This document shows positions 14,984 to 23,720 of a DNA stretch of 63,657 nucleotides, in pieces (the stretch's first letter is position 1; every line of letters starts with the position of its first letter). The notes beneath the pieces are model-generated. The model saw nothing but the letters and a program-made list of their open reading frames with translations. It was not told where the DNA came from and did no database searches. Source of the stretch: Agrobacterium genomosp. 13 str. CFBP 6927 (lineage in GTDB: Bacteria > Pseudomonadota > Alphaproteobacteria > Rhizobiales > Rhizobiaceae); NCBI GenBank assembly GCA_900012615.1, contig LT009756.1, positions 1,906,736-1,970,392 of the forward strand. Reading direction: 5' to 3'. Position numbers and translations under genes: made by a program.

Positions 14984-15337
14984 ATGAGACTATTAAGCGT
15001 AGCAATTGGTATGTTGTCCGTCGGTATCCTCTCTGGATGCGTGGATGACAGCGGATATCAATCGGGCGGTTACTACGCGTCGAGCGTTCAGTATCGTTCC
15101 AATGAGCGTGAACGATACTACCGCGACTACGACCGGCGCAATTACAATCGTCGCGACTATGTGCGTCGTGACCGTGACCGCCATGATTATGTTCGACCGG
15201 AGAGGGGACCGCAAAGAGATCCTTCCGGAAACAGCAGAGAATGGATCGATCAAGGCGGTGGCAGAGGGTACGAGCGAGCCGTCGTCAACGGGCAGGTCAT
15301 TTACAGGACGGGGAAACACGTCCAGCCGGGCAACTAA
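14984..15337 (+). CDS. Arg/Tyr-rich lipoprotein, general-stress regulated
   Basis: 117 aa from the ATG at 14984 (GGGAG ribosome-binding site). Residues 1-18 are a lipoprotein signal with lipobox LSGC. The mature protein is dominated by arginine, tyrosine and aspartate (DYDRRNYNRRDYVRRDRDRH), probably an extended cationic region that could bind nucleic acid, peptidoglycan or lipopolysaccharide. It ends with a compact segment (GYERAVVNGQVIYRTGKHV) similar to the end of other small rhizobial secreted proteins. It carries its own EcfG-type promoter although it sits in an island. Confidence 0.65.
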   Translation: MRLLSVAIGMLSVGILSGCVDDSGYQSGGYYASSVQYRSNERERYYRDYDRRNYNRRDYVRRDRDRHDYVRPERGPQRDPSGNSREWIDQGGGRGYERAVVNGQVIYRTGKHVQPGN

Positions 15338-15579
15338 AAGCACGCCGCCAGGTGCTGCAGATCGAAGGGCGAACCATCGACTTGGCGCTTTCTGGGCGCA
15401 CTACCCGCACGAGGATACTGTCAAGGTTGGGGGCGTTCCAAACGGTCAAGCCGATGCGAAATGATCTCCCACATGCGCTCCTGCTCAGATCGGGGCACTA
15501 TGTCATTCCGGATGGCGGCGATGGAGCTTTCCATTCTTTGCCGATCTTCCGCGCCTCGTGCTTACCGCCAATCCATCTC

Positions 15580-15984
15580 TTGGCGCGAAACAGTCTTATC
15601 GGAAAACAGGCTAAACGTGCATTCAATGCAGTCTTGGCGGTTACTGAGCGTGCAATAGACGAATGTACCGGCGGCGATAAGCATCGCAGAGCACACGCCG
15701 GCCGCCTCGTGATAGATGAAGACTACGGAAAGCCCTACTGGGATAATCGATACACCGAGAAATTTAAGAAGGTGAGAAATGCTGCCGGCGTTCCATCAAA
15801 CGTGTGGTCGATGGACTCTCACGCCGGTACTGTTTCAGAAACAGTCGAAGCGACAGGATCGCTGGAAGCCGCAAGAGATTTGGCAACGCACACGACGACA
15901 AAGACGACTAGGCGCTACAGCCGTGGCGATGGTTTGGAAACGAGCAGGAAGATAGCCGAAGCCAGAGAGCAAAACAGAACCTGA
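15580..15984 (+). pseudogene. Tyrosine recombinase, C-terminal fragment
   Basis: The final 130 or so residues of this open frame resemble the catalytic end of rhizobial phage integrases: YWDNRYTEKFKKVRNAAGVP, then WSMDSHAG in place of the usual DxRAG box, then THTTTKTTRRYSRG with the nucleophilic tyrosine. There is no N-terminal or core half upstream, only non-integrase sequence, so the gene is truncated and presumably dead. It ends 48 nt before a tRNA-Gly att copy and so was probably the integrase of an earlier element at this tRNA. Confidence 0.7.
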
Positions 15985-16032
15985 CACGTTCTGACACGAG
16001 TGACACGGCATTGATGTAAGTTGTTGAAAATA

Positions 16033-16055
16033 TGGAGCGGGTAGCGGGAATCGAA
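16033..16055. other. Internal att copy of tRNA-Gly 3' end
   Basis: 23 bp identical to the last 23 bases of tRNA-Gly(UCC) including CCA (compare 36583-36605). It lies immediately after the truncated recombinase and divides the island into two modules. Confidence 0.8.
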
Positions 16056-16224
16056 TACGTCTATTTTTCACTTAAATATCATACACCTATTTATATAGGC
16101 GAAGCATTATACCGTTACTTATACCGCTTACGGGAGTGGATGTGGCTGTCCATAAATGATATTATTAGACACTCGCAACTCCCAAAAGGATGAAACAACT
16201 TACGAATGCAGTTAGATACAAAGG

Positions 16225-17121
16225 ATGTCTCCCGTCTTCGGGCGCAAAGCCTCAATCATGGAAAGCACGTTGAATAAATTAGACCACTTATATCCACGAG
16301 TTGATGACCTCGTTCAACCTTTAGCGGTGGGTACAGAAACGAAATCATTAGTGCCTCTGCGAATTGCTCTACAACGCGCAAAAGAAGTCTATAAAAAAAA
16401 TGGGTTGAGTAGTCTGTTCGAGAAAATCGAAACTCGGGAACTGACGATTTTTGCTCGACGCTCAGAAAGATTGATTTCCTCTGAATGCTACGAGTTCAAC
16501 AAGAGTAGACCACCAATTATTCATAAAGATGAGCATTACAGGCAACGGGAAACTCTCGCCTATACCCTCGCTTTTCATTTACGCGAAAAAAAACATAGCG
16601 TGCACGCGGTACATGATGGAATAGAATCCATCTTCAGTTTCTTAGACATGGAGCGTGACACGGACCTAGAAAATTCGAATATTACTCTCCGCCCGGGAGA
16701 ACAGGCGATAAATTTTAGAATAAACGAAAAAATTTCTAGTATATTTTTCTCATCTACATTAATTAACAGCCATAAATCGATAAAAGAAAGCAAATATTGG
16801 CGAGACATAACGTACAGAACGTACAGATGTTATGACGTATCATTTGATCAACTTGAAATTGATCGCCATTTTCCTTATTCGCAGCAATATGCTAGTAAAA
16901 AACCAAGGGGACGGACAGAAACCTACTCGCAATCGGAACTCGACGCCGCTTTGGATAAAGTCTTTTCCGATGTTAACGTCCAGCCTGAACTCAGAGAGGT
17001 CATGGCGGCCGCACGCGATTTTTACGCTGAGAAAGCGGAAGATGGTCCCGTAGAGAAGACGCTCAGAAGGAAAGGTCAGCGGTGGCTTGCCAACCATAAA
17101 AAAACTTCGGGACATAAATAA
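16225..17121 (+). CDS. Unrecognised AT-rich island protein, 298 aa
   Basis: Charged, soluble protein encoded in visibly AT-richer DNA than its neighbours. The first two thirds are mixed helix and strand (TLAYTLAFHLREKKHSVHAV; INFRINEKISSIFFSSTLIN). The last 70 residues are helical and basic and may contact nucleic acid (ELDAALDKVFSDVNVQPELR). No motif identifies it. The start is uncertain: ATG 16225 is taken, ATG 16258 is equally possible. It precedes AlpA on the same strand, close to the left end of module B, where accessory regulators or defence genes often sit. Confidence 0.5.
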   Translation: MSPVFGRKASIMESTLNKLDHLYPRVDDLVQPLAVGTETKSLVPLRIALQRAKEVYKKNGLSSLFEKIETRELTIFARRSERLISSECYEFNKSRPPIIHKDEHYRQRETLAYTLAFHLREKKHSVHAVHDGIESIFSFLDMERDTDLENSNITLRPGEQAINFRINEKISSIFFSSTLINSHKSIKESKYWRDITYRTYRCYDVSFDQLEIDRHFPYSQQYASKKPRGRTETYSQSELDAALDKVFSDVNVQPELREVMAAARDFYAEKAEDGPVEKTLRRKGQRWLANHKKTSGHK

Positions 17122-17201
17122 TTTCACAGTTGTGGGACGACACCCTCGAAATTCAAGTTCACTTATTTGGCCGCCATAACATTGAAATGGAGGTTATTAA
17201 A

Positions 17202-17423
17202 ATGAACGAGTTTTTAAAATCCCGCCGCTTCTATCGCCTCAACGAGATTTTAGCCCCGGGCGGGCCCATCCCAATTAGCAAATCTAGCTGGTGGAACAAG
17301 GTGCGCACGGGTGAATTTCCGCAACCGGTTAAATTGGGCGGACCGCGTTCAACCGCATGGAAATCGCAGGACATAGAAGATCTAATCCGCCGGTTCGAGG
17401 GTCAGGAGAACTTCGATGTCTAA
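17202..17423 (+). CDS. AlpA-family excisionase/regulator
   Basis: 73 aa from the ATG at 17202, with GGAGG about 9 nt upstream. The winged helix-turn-helix pattern of AlpA proteins is clear: RFYRLNEILAPGGPIPISKS, WWNKVRTGEFPQPVKLGGPR, then AWKSQDIEDLIRRF. AlpA proteins of P4-like elements bind near the integrase and att region to activate excision and element genes. It overlaps the next gene by 8 nt. An upstream in-frame ATG at 17130 lacks a ribosome-binding site and is rejected. Confidence 0.88.
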   Translation: MNEFLKSRRFYRLNEILAPGGPIPISKSSWWNKVRTGEFPQPVKLGGPRSTAWKSQDIEDLIRRFEGQENFDV

Positions 17424-18060
17424 GACTGCCACAAAGGTAACGAAAAAGACACCCGTCGAAAAGCTTCTCAAACTCCGCACAAAGATAACCGGGCTTGCCA
17501 GTCTCGATGAGGCAGCGACGTTTGACATCGCAGTGAAGCTGTATTGGATCGCGCTGTATTTGCGTGATGACGTAGATGACTGGCAGACATTTTGTGAACA
17601 TGTCGATTGGGTGGCAGCTTCGTCGAAGCCTCAACCGAGGGCGGAATCCCGTAAAAAGGCGTTGCATTTTGCCATCAGGTTTGCCGTCGGTTTCAAAGAT
17701 AAGGCAAATGGCAACCGGGTTAGAAAACTCCAGGATCTCCTCAGTGCTGCATGGGAGAAAGGCACGAAAAAAGCTGAAATCGAAGCCCACGTCAAAAATG
17801 TGCAGGACGCGAAGCGGTTGAAGGCGTCAGAAAGTCGCGCGAAGCGTCGTGCTGCAGAGGCTCGCTCCATCAAACTGCTTCCGTCGGACGCCTCGCGGCT
17901 TCTAATGGAAAACATTGGAGACTACGAGTTGAAGGGCAAATTCAAGATCAGCGGCGTTGGGTCGCGCAGGATGTCACTGCAAATTAAATCGCTCAGCAAA
18001 AAATCTCTCACGAAGCTTGAACTCGTGAAACCTGTAACTGCAAAACCCGCAGGTAAGTGA
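17416..18060 (+). CDS. Basic island protein next to AlpA, 214 aa
   Basis: Lysine-rich (MSKTATKVTKKTPVEKLLKL at the start; a long helical basic segment KNVQDAKRLKASESRAKRRA in the middle), so likely DNA-binding or structural. No known family seen. It overlaps the AlpA gene by 8 nt and is followed, after 145 nt containing inverted repeats, by the Rep-like gene. Genes in this position often encode a replication or regulatory accessory factor; that is inference only. Confidence 0.55.
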   Translation: MSKTATKVTKKTPVEKLLKLRTKITGLASLDEAATFDIAVKLYWIALYLRDDVDDWQTFCEHVDWVAASSKPQPRAESRKKALHFAIRFAVGFKDKANGNRVRKLQDLLSAAWEKGTKKAEIEAHVKNVQDAKRLKASESRAKRRAAEARSIKLLPSDASRLLMENIGDYELKGKFKISGVGSRRMSLQIKSLSKKSLTKLELVKPVTAKPAGK

Positions 18061-18075
18061 TCGCGAGTACCGGAT

Positions 18076-18113
18076 GGGGTGGGCAATGTGTGTGTGTAGT
18101 ACACCCCCACCCC
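18076..18113. other. Stem-loop, candidate replication nick region
   Basis: Arms GGGGTGGG (18076-18083) and CCCACCCC (18106-18113) flank a 22-nt loop containing a nested GTGT-AGT-ACAC mini-hairpin. A second perfect repeat, ACAGCAGG (18148-18155) and CCTGCTGT (18189-18196), lies between this and the HUH Rep-like gene. This is where a rolling-circle origin or Rep autoregulatory site would be expected. Confidence 0.45.
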
Positions 18114-18205
18114 CCGAACATAAATGATAACCCGAAATTCAAATTACACAGCAGGTGAACCCCCAATCACCTGAACGGTTGAGGTTTGCCTGCTGTCAGA
18201 GGTGA

Positions 18206-19108
18206 ATGATGTATCGCATAGAAGGGAAATACGGCCGAGCGCCGATACGGAGCCTGAAGGCCCTAGAGGTCTCACAACTCGATCTGGACGGAAGGATAAA
18301 GCGATATCTGGTGTCTCGGAAACCAGATATCAGCAATGATGTATGCAAGGCCTTGGAATTGCGGGCTTCACGAGACCTGAATGCTGCAAACCTGTTTTCG
18401 AGAATTCAAGTTGCAACATGCCTTGAACGCGACCTGAAAATTCATTTTGCGGAAAACGGAACGCACTCCGTTTTCTTCGTAACGCTGATCTCCGAACTGC
18501 ATGCGGTGAAGGTAAGGGAGCAAAATGGATATGATCTGGTCGCTCATCGCAAGTGGATCGCGTCACTTTTAAAGGGATGCGACTACGTGGGGGTGATCGA
18601 ACCCGCCTATTATCCCGAGGCGGCGTTTGTCGCGCCCCGCGAGGATTGGATATCGTGGCATGCCCATGTGATCGTCTGGAACAATGGCGCGCCCGCGATG
18701 AAAAAGCTGAAAGACACGGTGAACCAAATCGAGGTTGCGTTTCGCCCAGATGGGTCGGCTTTTCACTACCGGAAAGCGCAGCATGCAGAGATTGAGGCCG
18801 AGGTTGCCTATATGTTCAAGAGCCCTCGAAGCGAGTATCGGACTTACAACGCTAGCCCCGTAGCCGAAGACTCGCAGGCCCCTGCACGATCTAGGCAAAC
18901 TACTATAAGCGGCATCAAGCAGAACAAGCGTGAAATCAGGACAGGGAAGCTTTTGGCGGTACTGTCAGCATTGTCGGACAAGTCCATTAAATCGATCACC
19001 GTCGCTGGTGGTGCAGGGAAAGCTATACGCAAGCATTCACTAAAGGCTGCACGGCAAGCGCTTGTGGATGAACACGCAAAGCGAAAACGGCTCTTGCTCA
19101 ACCTGTAG
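18206..19108 (+). CDS. HUH-type replication initiator-like protein
   Basis: 300 aa. The central motif WHAHVIVWNN has the His-x-His pair with flanking hydrophobics that defines HUH endonucleases, preceded by a motif-1-like strand (FFVTLISELHAV). A downstream EVAYMFKSPRSEYRTYN supplies a tyrosine and lysine in the Y-x2-K arrangement expected of the catalytic Rep tyrosine. Such proteins nick one strand at an origin to start rolling-circle replication of plasmids, phages or excised integrative elements. The C-terminal 80 residues are basic. ATG 18206 follows an AGAGGTGA ribosome-binding site; 18209 is an alternative. The stem-loop region just upstream fits an origin. The assignment rests on motifs, not full similarity. 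Confidence 0.65.
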   Translation: MMYRIEGKYGRAPIRSLKALEVSQLDLDGRIKRYLVSRKPDISNDVCKALELRASRDLNAANLFSRIQVATCLERDLKIHFAENGTHSVFFVTLISELHAVKVREQNGYDLVAHRKWIASLLKGCDYVGVIEPAYYPEAAFVAPREDWISWHAHVIVWNNGAPAMKKLKDTVNQIEVAFRPDGSAFHYRKAQHAEIEAEVAYMFKSPRSEYRTYNASPVAEDSQAPARSRQTTISGIKQNKREIRTGKLLAVLSALSDKSIKSITVAGGAGKAIRKHSLKAARQALVDEHAKRKRLLLNL

Positions 19109-19145
19109 GCTTTGCCATCGCCTTGAGGCAATGGAAATGGTCGGG

Positions 19146-22103
19146 CTATCGGCGTGGGCGGCGGGTTCTAGACGGTTGGGCTCCCCTCTCACCCGGTTCT
19201 GCTGCAGACGTCAGTCGCGCTTTTCCATCACATGCGGGGTAGCGAACGCAACTGAGAAATTTTCCATATTTGCCACTCCGCTCAACCATCCATCCGCTTT
19301 GGCATTCATGGCATGCGGGGTAGACTTGGCCGCAACGGCAATGCGCTACAGCTGATCCATTACTCCTTTCGGGGATCGCGCTGCCGCAAGCGGAGCAGGC
19401 AGGAAGCCGGTTTTCACAATGAATGGTATGCTCGCAGCTATAGAAAGTGCGGCCAGCCTGACTCTGAGACGATATTAAACGGCCCCCACACTCTCGGCAG
19501 TCATACACAACGGCTTCTTCGCCCGAAACTACGGTGGAGGCATATGCCGACTCTTGCATAAGCTCCATGACGAATGAGGATGGTTTTGCCTCGGATGCAA
19601 GGATCGTCAACGTGTGGCGGGCGCGCGTCATTGCGACGTACATTACCCGTCGCTCCTCCGCATACTCGAATGGCTCCTGCTCGGGGGAAACCAAGCTGAG
19701 CAGAGGATCATCGACCATTTCCGATGGGAAACCCATTCGACCCCTATCTGCTTTCAACAGAATTACATGGTCAGCCTCAAGACCTTTCGACGCGTGTATC
19801 GTTTTAAAGCTGATGCCCAGCTTTGGAAACTGACGTTGCAGGGTGGCGATATCTGGCTTGATCGAACGATATCGACCCAGCAGCAAGACACTGGTCTGAG
19901 CTTCAAAGGAAGCCTTTCCAGATATGTCGGAAAGCAAGTCGCTAAGCGCTTTGTCCTCTCCGTTCTTCTGCGTCATCACGATCCTAATGGCAGGTTCTGT
20001 CGCCTTACCCGCCGGTATGATGTTTTTTGATATCTGCGCAGGATTCTTCAATACAAACGTTTTTGCCGCCAACGCGATCTGGTCAACGGAGCGAAAGGTG
20101 CGACCAAGATCAACGGTCCTATGCACGCCAGTCTCACCGTCGAATTCTCCGCCGAACTCATGGCCGAAATGCCGCATGAGATGAATATCAGAGCCCGCGA
20201 AGCGGAAGATCGATTGCCAGTCGTCACCGACCGCGAAAATACGCGCGTCTGGATGCTGAGCTTTCAAAGCCGTCACCAATCTTGCGCGACCTTGTGAGAT
20301 ATCCTGAAATTCATCTACGAGGATATGACGAAAAGGACTGACGTATCGGCCTGTCTCAACATAGCGTGCCGCGCGCAGGACCATGTCCTCGAAGTCGATA
20401 CGCCCATCAAGTCGCCTCTGGTACTCCTGAAAAACCGGTTCAAAGACCGCAAGAAAAGCTTTTGCTCGAGGGGCAAACTTCATCCGAACGGACTTGGCTT
20501 CGCAATCCGTTACACTATACCCTCCGCCCTTGAACTTTCGCAGAAAGGTGGTGAGAAGCTGGGAAAAGCTATCGACTTGCCTCAACTGGACGACGCGATC
20601 AAATATCGTTTCAGGTGGTCTGGGTTGCAGGGTTACGTGCGGCAATAGCTTTGCTGCAAGCCCGGTTAACAGCGTGCCTTCCTGCCGTTCATAACTGTAG
20701 GTTTCTATGAGCGTCGTTTGATTTTCGGCATGGACCTGCCGTTTCCACATCATTCCACGGAGATATTCGTCGCAATCGATAAAGGGAGCGGTGAAAAGCC
20801 GGTCGTTGCCATCAGGCATTCTCTGGCGTCTAACACCGAAATGCTCGATGTAAACGCCGCTTTCCGTCAATCGAAAATCCGGACAATAATCTCGGCGACC
20901 TCCAGTGGGAACCTTGTGCTCGTAATTGGGCTCATATTCGTACTCTACCCCATTTTCGTAGAGCCAATTGGCGATCTGCAATTCCTCATAACTTTTGACA
21001 GTTTCGCCTTGGAGTGTTCGAAGGTCCTGCTGCTCGATGTGCTTGTAGAAGTCATGCTTCGTCTTGAAATCCCATTCCGTCTTGGGCTCGACCAAGAAAT
21101 GGGAGAACCATTGAATGACGGCCTTTGCGACCTCTGTCAGCTTGAAAAACAGTTCCATGAGGATCTGCTTGATGACATTGACGAAAAGTAAATCGTCGCT
21201 GGCTTGAGGGGCTAGGGCGGGTTTTGATCCCTCCACCTTGCCGATAATTCCATACGCAAGAGCGTGAAACGTCTGTGCCTTGATTGGCACGCCGGACCTC
21301 TCGCTTACGCGTTTCGACATTTCCGCCGCCGCATCCTTGGCAAATGCCAGGAGCAGGATTTCGTCCGACCGTCGTATATCTGCTTTCACGAGATATGCCG
21401 CCTTGGCGGTGATGACGCTGGTTTTGCCGGAGCCGGCCCCTGCAAGGACCAAAGTCGCATCTTCATCAACGATAACAGACAGGCGCTGCTCAGGCGTCAA
21501 CGGTTTGCTCTCGATAGAGTCGAAAAATTCTTTCCAGTGCTCAAGACTGGACGCGACAAAGGTTTCGGCTGCGGCCTTCCGTAACGCCGCGGGGTTTGCG
21601 GCAAACCGTCTTACAAGCTCGACCCGAGCAGCCGCTACCGGGCCTATTGCCTCGGGCTGGAGCTTCGACAAAATGTTCGCATCAAGCGCCTTTGCTTCAT
21701 CCAGAAGGGGAGAGAGAATGCATGCAGCGGGATAATAAGTTGGCTGGGACAAGCCGACAATGGCGTCATGAATTCGGGCAATGCGCGCTTCTTCCGCCTT
21801 GAGTAGATCAAGATTGATCGCAACCCAAGTCTTTCTAACCTCTTCCGCAAAGGCCAGAGCTTCGAAATGCCTAGCACCCTTGAGAACAGCATCTTCTGAG
21901 CCAGATATAGAGATGCTTAAACTAGCTCCGAGCCAATTCTTGTGAACGACTGGTGGTGATGTGATTGTTTGCAGGGACACTGACGACATTTGACCGCGCC
22001 TGAAGAGCGATAGATCCTGCTTGTTCAGCTCCAAGCCCCCGATGTTTTTGCCAAAGGGATTTGTAAAGATCCCGAGTAAGGGACGTTGCTGCAATCGGGC
22101 CAA
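19146..22103 (-). CDS. HelD-like UvrD-family DNA helicase with nuclease-like insert
   Basis: 985 aa beginning with TTG at 22103 (AAGG ribosome-binding site 8 nt upstream). A superfamily I helicase: Walker A GAGSGKT near residue 222, DEFQD box (ILVDEFQDIS), Q/R motifs, and the motif-VI segment MYVAMTRARHTL. The N-terminal 100 residues resemble the extra domain of E. coli helicase IV (HelD). Between helicase motifs lies YCPDFRLTESGVYIEHFG, the PD-(D/E)xK-like insert of helicase IV relatives. The last 100 residues hold three CxxC zinc-ribbon pairs of topoisomerase type. It may act in DNA repair or as a stand-alone defence helicase-nuclease. It is convergent with the Rep-like gene. Confidence 0.85.
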   Translation of the reverse strand: MARLQQRPLLGIFTNPFGKNIGGLELNKQDLSLFRRGQMSSVSLQTITSPPVVHKNWLGASLSISISGSEDAVLKGARHFEALAFAEEVRKTWVAINLDLLKAEEARIARIHDAIVGLSQPTYYPAACILSPLLDEAKALDANILSKLQPEAIGPVAAARVELVRRFAANPAALRKAAAETFVASSLEHWKEFFDSIESKPLTPEQRLSVIVDEDATLVLAGAGSGKTSVITAKAAYLVKADIRRSDEILLLAFAKDAAAEMSKRVSERSGVPIKAQTFHALAYGIIGKVEGSKPALAPQASDDLLFVNVIKQILMELFFKLTEVAKAVIQWFSHFLVEPKTEWDFKTKHDFYKHIEQQDLRTLQGETVKSYEELQIANWLYENGVEYEYEPNYEHKVPTGGRRDYCPDFRLTESGVYIEHFGVRRQRMPDGNDRLFTAPFIDCDEYLRGMMWKRQVHAENQTTLIETYSYERQEGTLLTGLAAKLLPHVTLQPRPPETIFDRVVQLRQVDSFSQLLTTFLRKFKGGGYSVTDCEAKSVRMKFAPRAKAFLAVFEPVFQEYQRRLDGRIDFEDMVLRAARYVETGRYVSPFRHILVDEFQDISQGRARLVTALKAQHPDARIFAVGDDWQSIFRFAGSDIHLMRHFGHEFGGEFDGETGVHRTVDLGRTFRSVDQIALAAKTFVLKNPAQISKNIIPAGKATEPAIRIVMTQKNGEDKALSDLLSDISGKASFEAQTSVLLLGRYRSIKPDIATLQRQFPKLGISFKTIHASKGLEADHVILLKADRGRMGFPSEMVDDPLLSLVSPEQEPFEYAEERRVMYVAMTRARHTLTILASEAKPSSFVMELMQESAYASTVVSGEEAVVYDCRECGGRLISSQSQAGRTFYSCEHTIHCENRLPACSACGSAIPERSNGSAVAHCRCGQVYPACHECQSGWMVERSGKYGKFLSCVRYPACDGKARLTSAAEPGERGAQPSRTRRPRR

Positions 22104-22230
22104 TGGTGGAGCCTTACTTCTCGCTCTGAACGCGGCAATAGTTAGAAAATGAATTCCGCTGAAAGGACTCGTATATCAGCTGTTGTAAATTTTAGGTTGC
22201 CACTCTCAAAAAGCGCATCATTCGGAAAAT

Positions 22231-22259
22231 TTGACAATCTTTAGTTGTAATGATATACC
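22231..22259 (+). promoter_or_regulatory. Sigma70 promoter
   Basis: A perfect TTGACA (22231-22236), a 17-nt spacer and TATACC (22254-22259), upstream of the 198-aa/DUF3768 gene pair. Confidence 0.65.
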
Positions 22260-22286
22260 ATTACACAGCCGGTGCTGTGCCGGTGT

Positions 22287-22306
22287 GAGGGGCCATTTGG
22301 CCCCTC
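22287..22306 (+). promoter_or_regulatory. Leader hairpin, possible attenuator
   Basis: Perfect 8-bp stem GAGGGGCC/GGCCCCTC with a 4-nt loop, followed by a T-rich stretch (TTGTTGTTTT), located between the promoter and the gene at 22331. It looks like a weak intrinsic terminator inside a leader, so attenuation is possible. Confidence 0.5.
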
Positions 22307-22330
22307 TTGTTGTTTTGGAGAGCTGCAACC

Positions 22331-22927
22331 ATGAACCTTTCAATCGCCACACCTGCGACCACCCCTACCCCCAGCATTACCCTGCCGTGCCCTGTCATCA
22401 TCCTTGGCCGCGACGACAATGGCAGGCCACACGCTTCGTTCTTTCCTGCGACCGATACACGCGCTGCCGAAAAGGCTGCTGAACTGATGAGCATGGCAGC
22501 GCTCAAAGTGGAGGGCGACGAACTCAGGGCTTTCCTGGGCCGGTTGCCGCAGGGCAAGCTGTTCGACAGCGGCAAGGCTTTCGTGCCGTTCGTGAAGCAA
22601 GACCTCTATCAGGCGATTGCCGCGCACCTGTCCAACGAAGCGCGCGAACGGCTGGAGAAGCCGCGCGTAGTGCCCGAAAAGCCCGCTGCCGAGGCCGAAT
22701 ACCCTGTTCCGCCGAAGAACATGCCGGAGAGCTGGGACCAGTTGACCGTGGGCAGCCTCGTACTGGCGACCGAAGGTCCGCTAGAAGGCTGGTTTGAGGC
22801 CACAGTCATCAAGATCGAGGGCGATACAGGGGTTCGCCTCAAATGGCGTGATTATCTCGACATGCTGCCCTTTAGCCGTCGTGTCGATCAGGTCGCCCTT
22901 ATTCACCCTGCCTATGTCGAGAAGTGA
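22331..22927 (+). CDS. Conserved-type island protein with SH3/Tudor-like end
   Basis: 198 aa from the ATG at 22331 (GGAGAG site). The N-terminal part begins with a Pro/Thr-rich segment and the strand CPVIILGRDDNGRPHASFF, then helical sequence. The C-terminal 60 residues, VGSLVLATEGPLEGWFEATV followed by GVRLKWRDYLDMLPFSR, read like a small beta-barrel of the Tudor/agenet type. I do not know its function. It is 5 nt upstream of a DUF3768 gene, and the two form a unit often seen on plasmids and islands of alphaproteobacteria. Confidence 0.65.
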   Translation: MNLSIATPATTPTPSITLPCPVIILGRDDNGRPHASFFPATDTRAAEKAAELMSMAALKVEGDELRAFLGRLPQGKLFDSGKAFVPFVKQDLYQAIAAHLSNEARERLEKPRVVPEKPAAEAEYPVPPKNMPESWDQLTVGSLVLATEGPLEGWFEATVIKIEGDTGVRLKWRDYLDMLPFSRRVDQVALIHPAYVEK

Positions 22928-22932
22928 TCGCT

Positions 22933-23298
22933 ATGAGCTGCGCTCTGCAACAGAACATCAGCGAGGATGCGGCCGGACGGGCCGCATCCATCCGCGACAA
23001 AAACGATGCCTTTCGAAAAAGCCTCTCCGGCGGGCGGGTGCTGCTGACGCCGGGGATCACAAACCTCACTGACGATCATCAGCGAGCGGTCATTTCGGGG
23101 GTGAAAGCTTTCGATGATTTCTCGACGGATAACGACCCGTACGGCGAGCATGATTTTGGCGCGGTCACGGTAGAAGACGCGGTGTTCTTCTGGAAGATCG
23201 ACTACTACGACCTCGACCTGCAATTCGGTTCATCCGATCCAACGGATGATGACGTGACCTGCCGGGTGCTTACTGTGATGCGGGCAGATGAGTATTGA
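22933..23298 (+). CDS. DUF3768 protein
   Basis: 121 aa, start ATG at 22933. It shows the DUF3768 pattern: IRDKNDAFRKSLSGGRVLLT, then GVKAFDDFSTDNDPYGEHDF, WKIDYYDLDLQFGS and RVLTVMRADEY at the end. DUF3768 genes are carried by plasmids, prophages and islands of alphaproteobacteria; their function is unknown. Co-transcribed with the preceding gene. Confidence 0.85.
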   Translation: MSCALQQNISEDAAGRAASIRDKNDAFRKSLSGGRVLLTPGITNLTDDHQRAVISGVKAFDDFSTDNDPYGEHDFGAVTVEDAVFFWKIDYYDLDLQFGSSDPTDDDVTCRVLTVMRADEY

Positions 23299-23354
23299 GG
23301 CGTGTGAGCAATCTTTTCATCGGCACGCACCGTTTTCGGCTCGGATGCTGGCGA

Positions 23355-23615
23355 TCAGCGTCCCCGCTTGCGACCCGCCTTCAACGGCTCGGGCGGTGTG
23401 GCCTCAGCAGGAATTTCGAAGAACAGCGAAATATCGATGGCGAGCGCGTCGGAAAGCCGTGCGAGCAAATCGACCGAGGCATTAAAATCGCCTCTTTCGA
23501 TACCGCTGATGGTGGTTCGGTCCACCCCAGCGTCAACAGCAAGATTCTCTTGCGTAACGCGCTTAGCGGTCCTGACCTTCCTGAGATTCCAACCAATGCG
23601 TTCACGATGTTCCAT
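23355..23615 (-). CDS. XRE-family helix-turn-helix regulator
   Basis: 86 aa with a complete Cro/CI-type helix-turn-helix at about 9-63 (LRKVRTAKRVTQENLAVDAG, then VDRTTISGIERGDFNASVDL) and a short basic tail. It is divergent from the membrane-protein operon starting at 23721, with a 105-nt shared promoter region, so it is the obvious candidate repressor of that operon and of itself. Confidence 0.88.
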   Translation of the reverse strand: MEHRERIGWNLRKVRTAKRVTQENLAVDAGVDRTTISGIERGDFNASVDLLARLSDALAIDISLFFEIPAEATPPEPLKAGRKRGR

Positions 23616-23720
23616 GCCGGCATGGCGACCATCTTGCCGGGCATTAATCCATCGAATATATACGACATATTTCCTGTTAACGACTTACGGTTGCCTACTG
23701 GGCATCAAATTGGGGGTACT

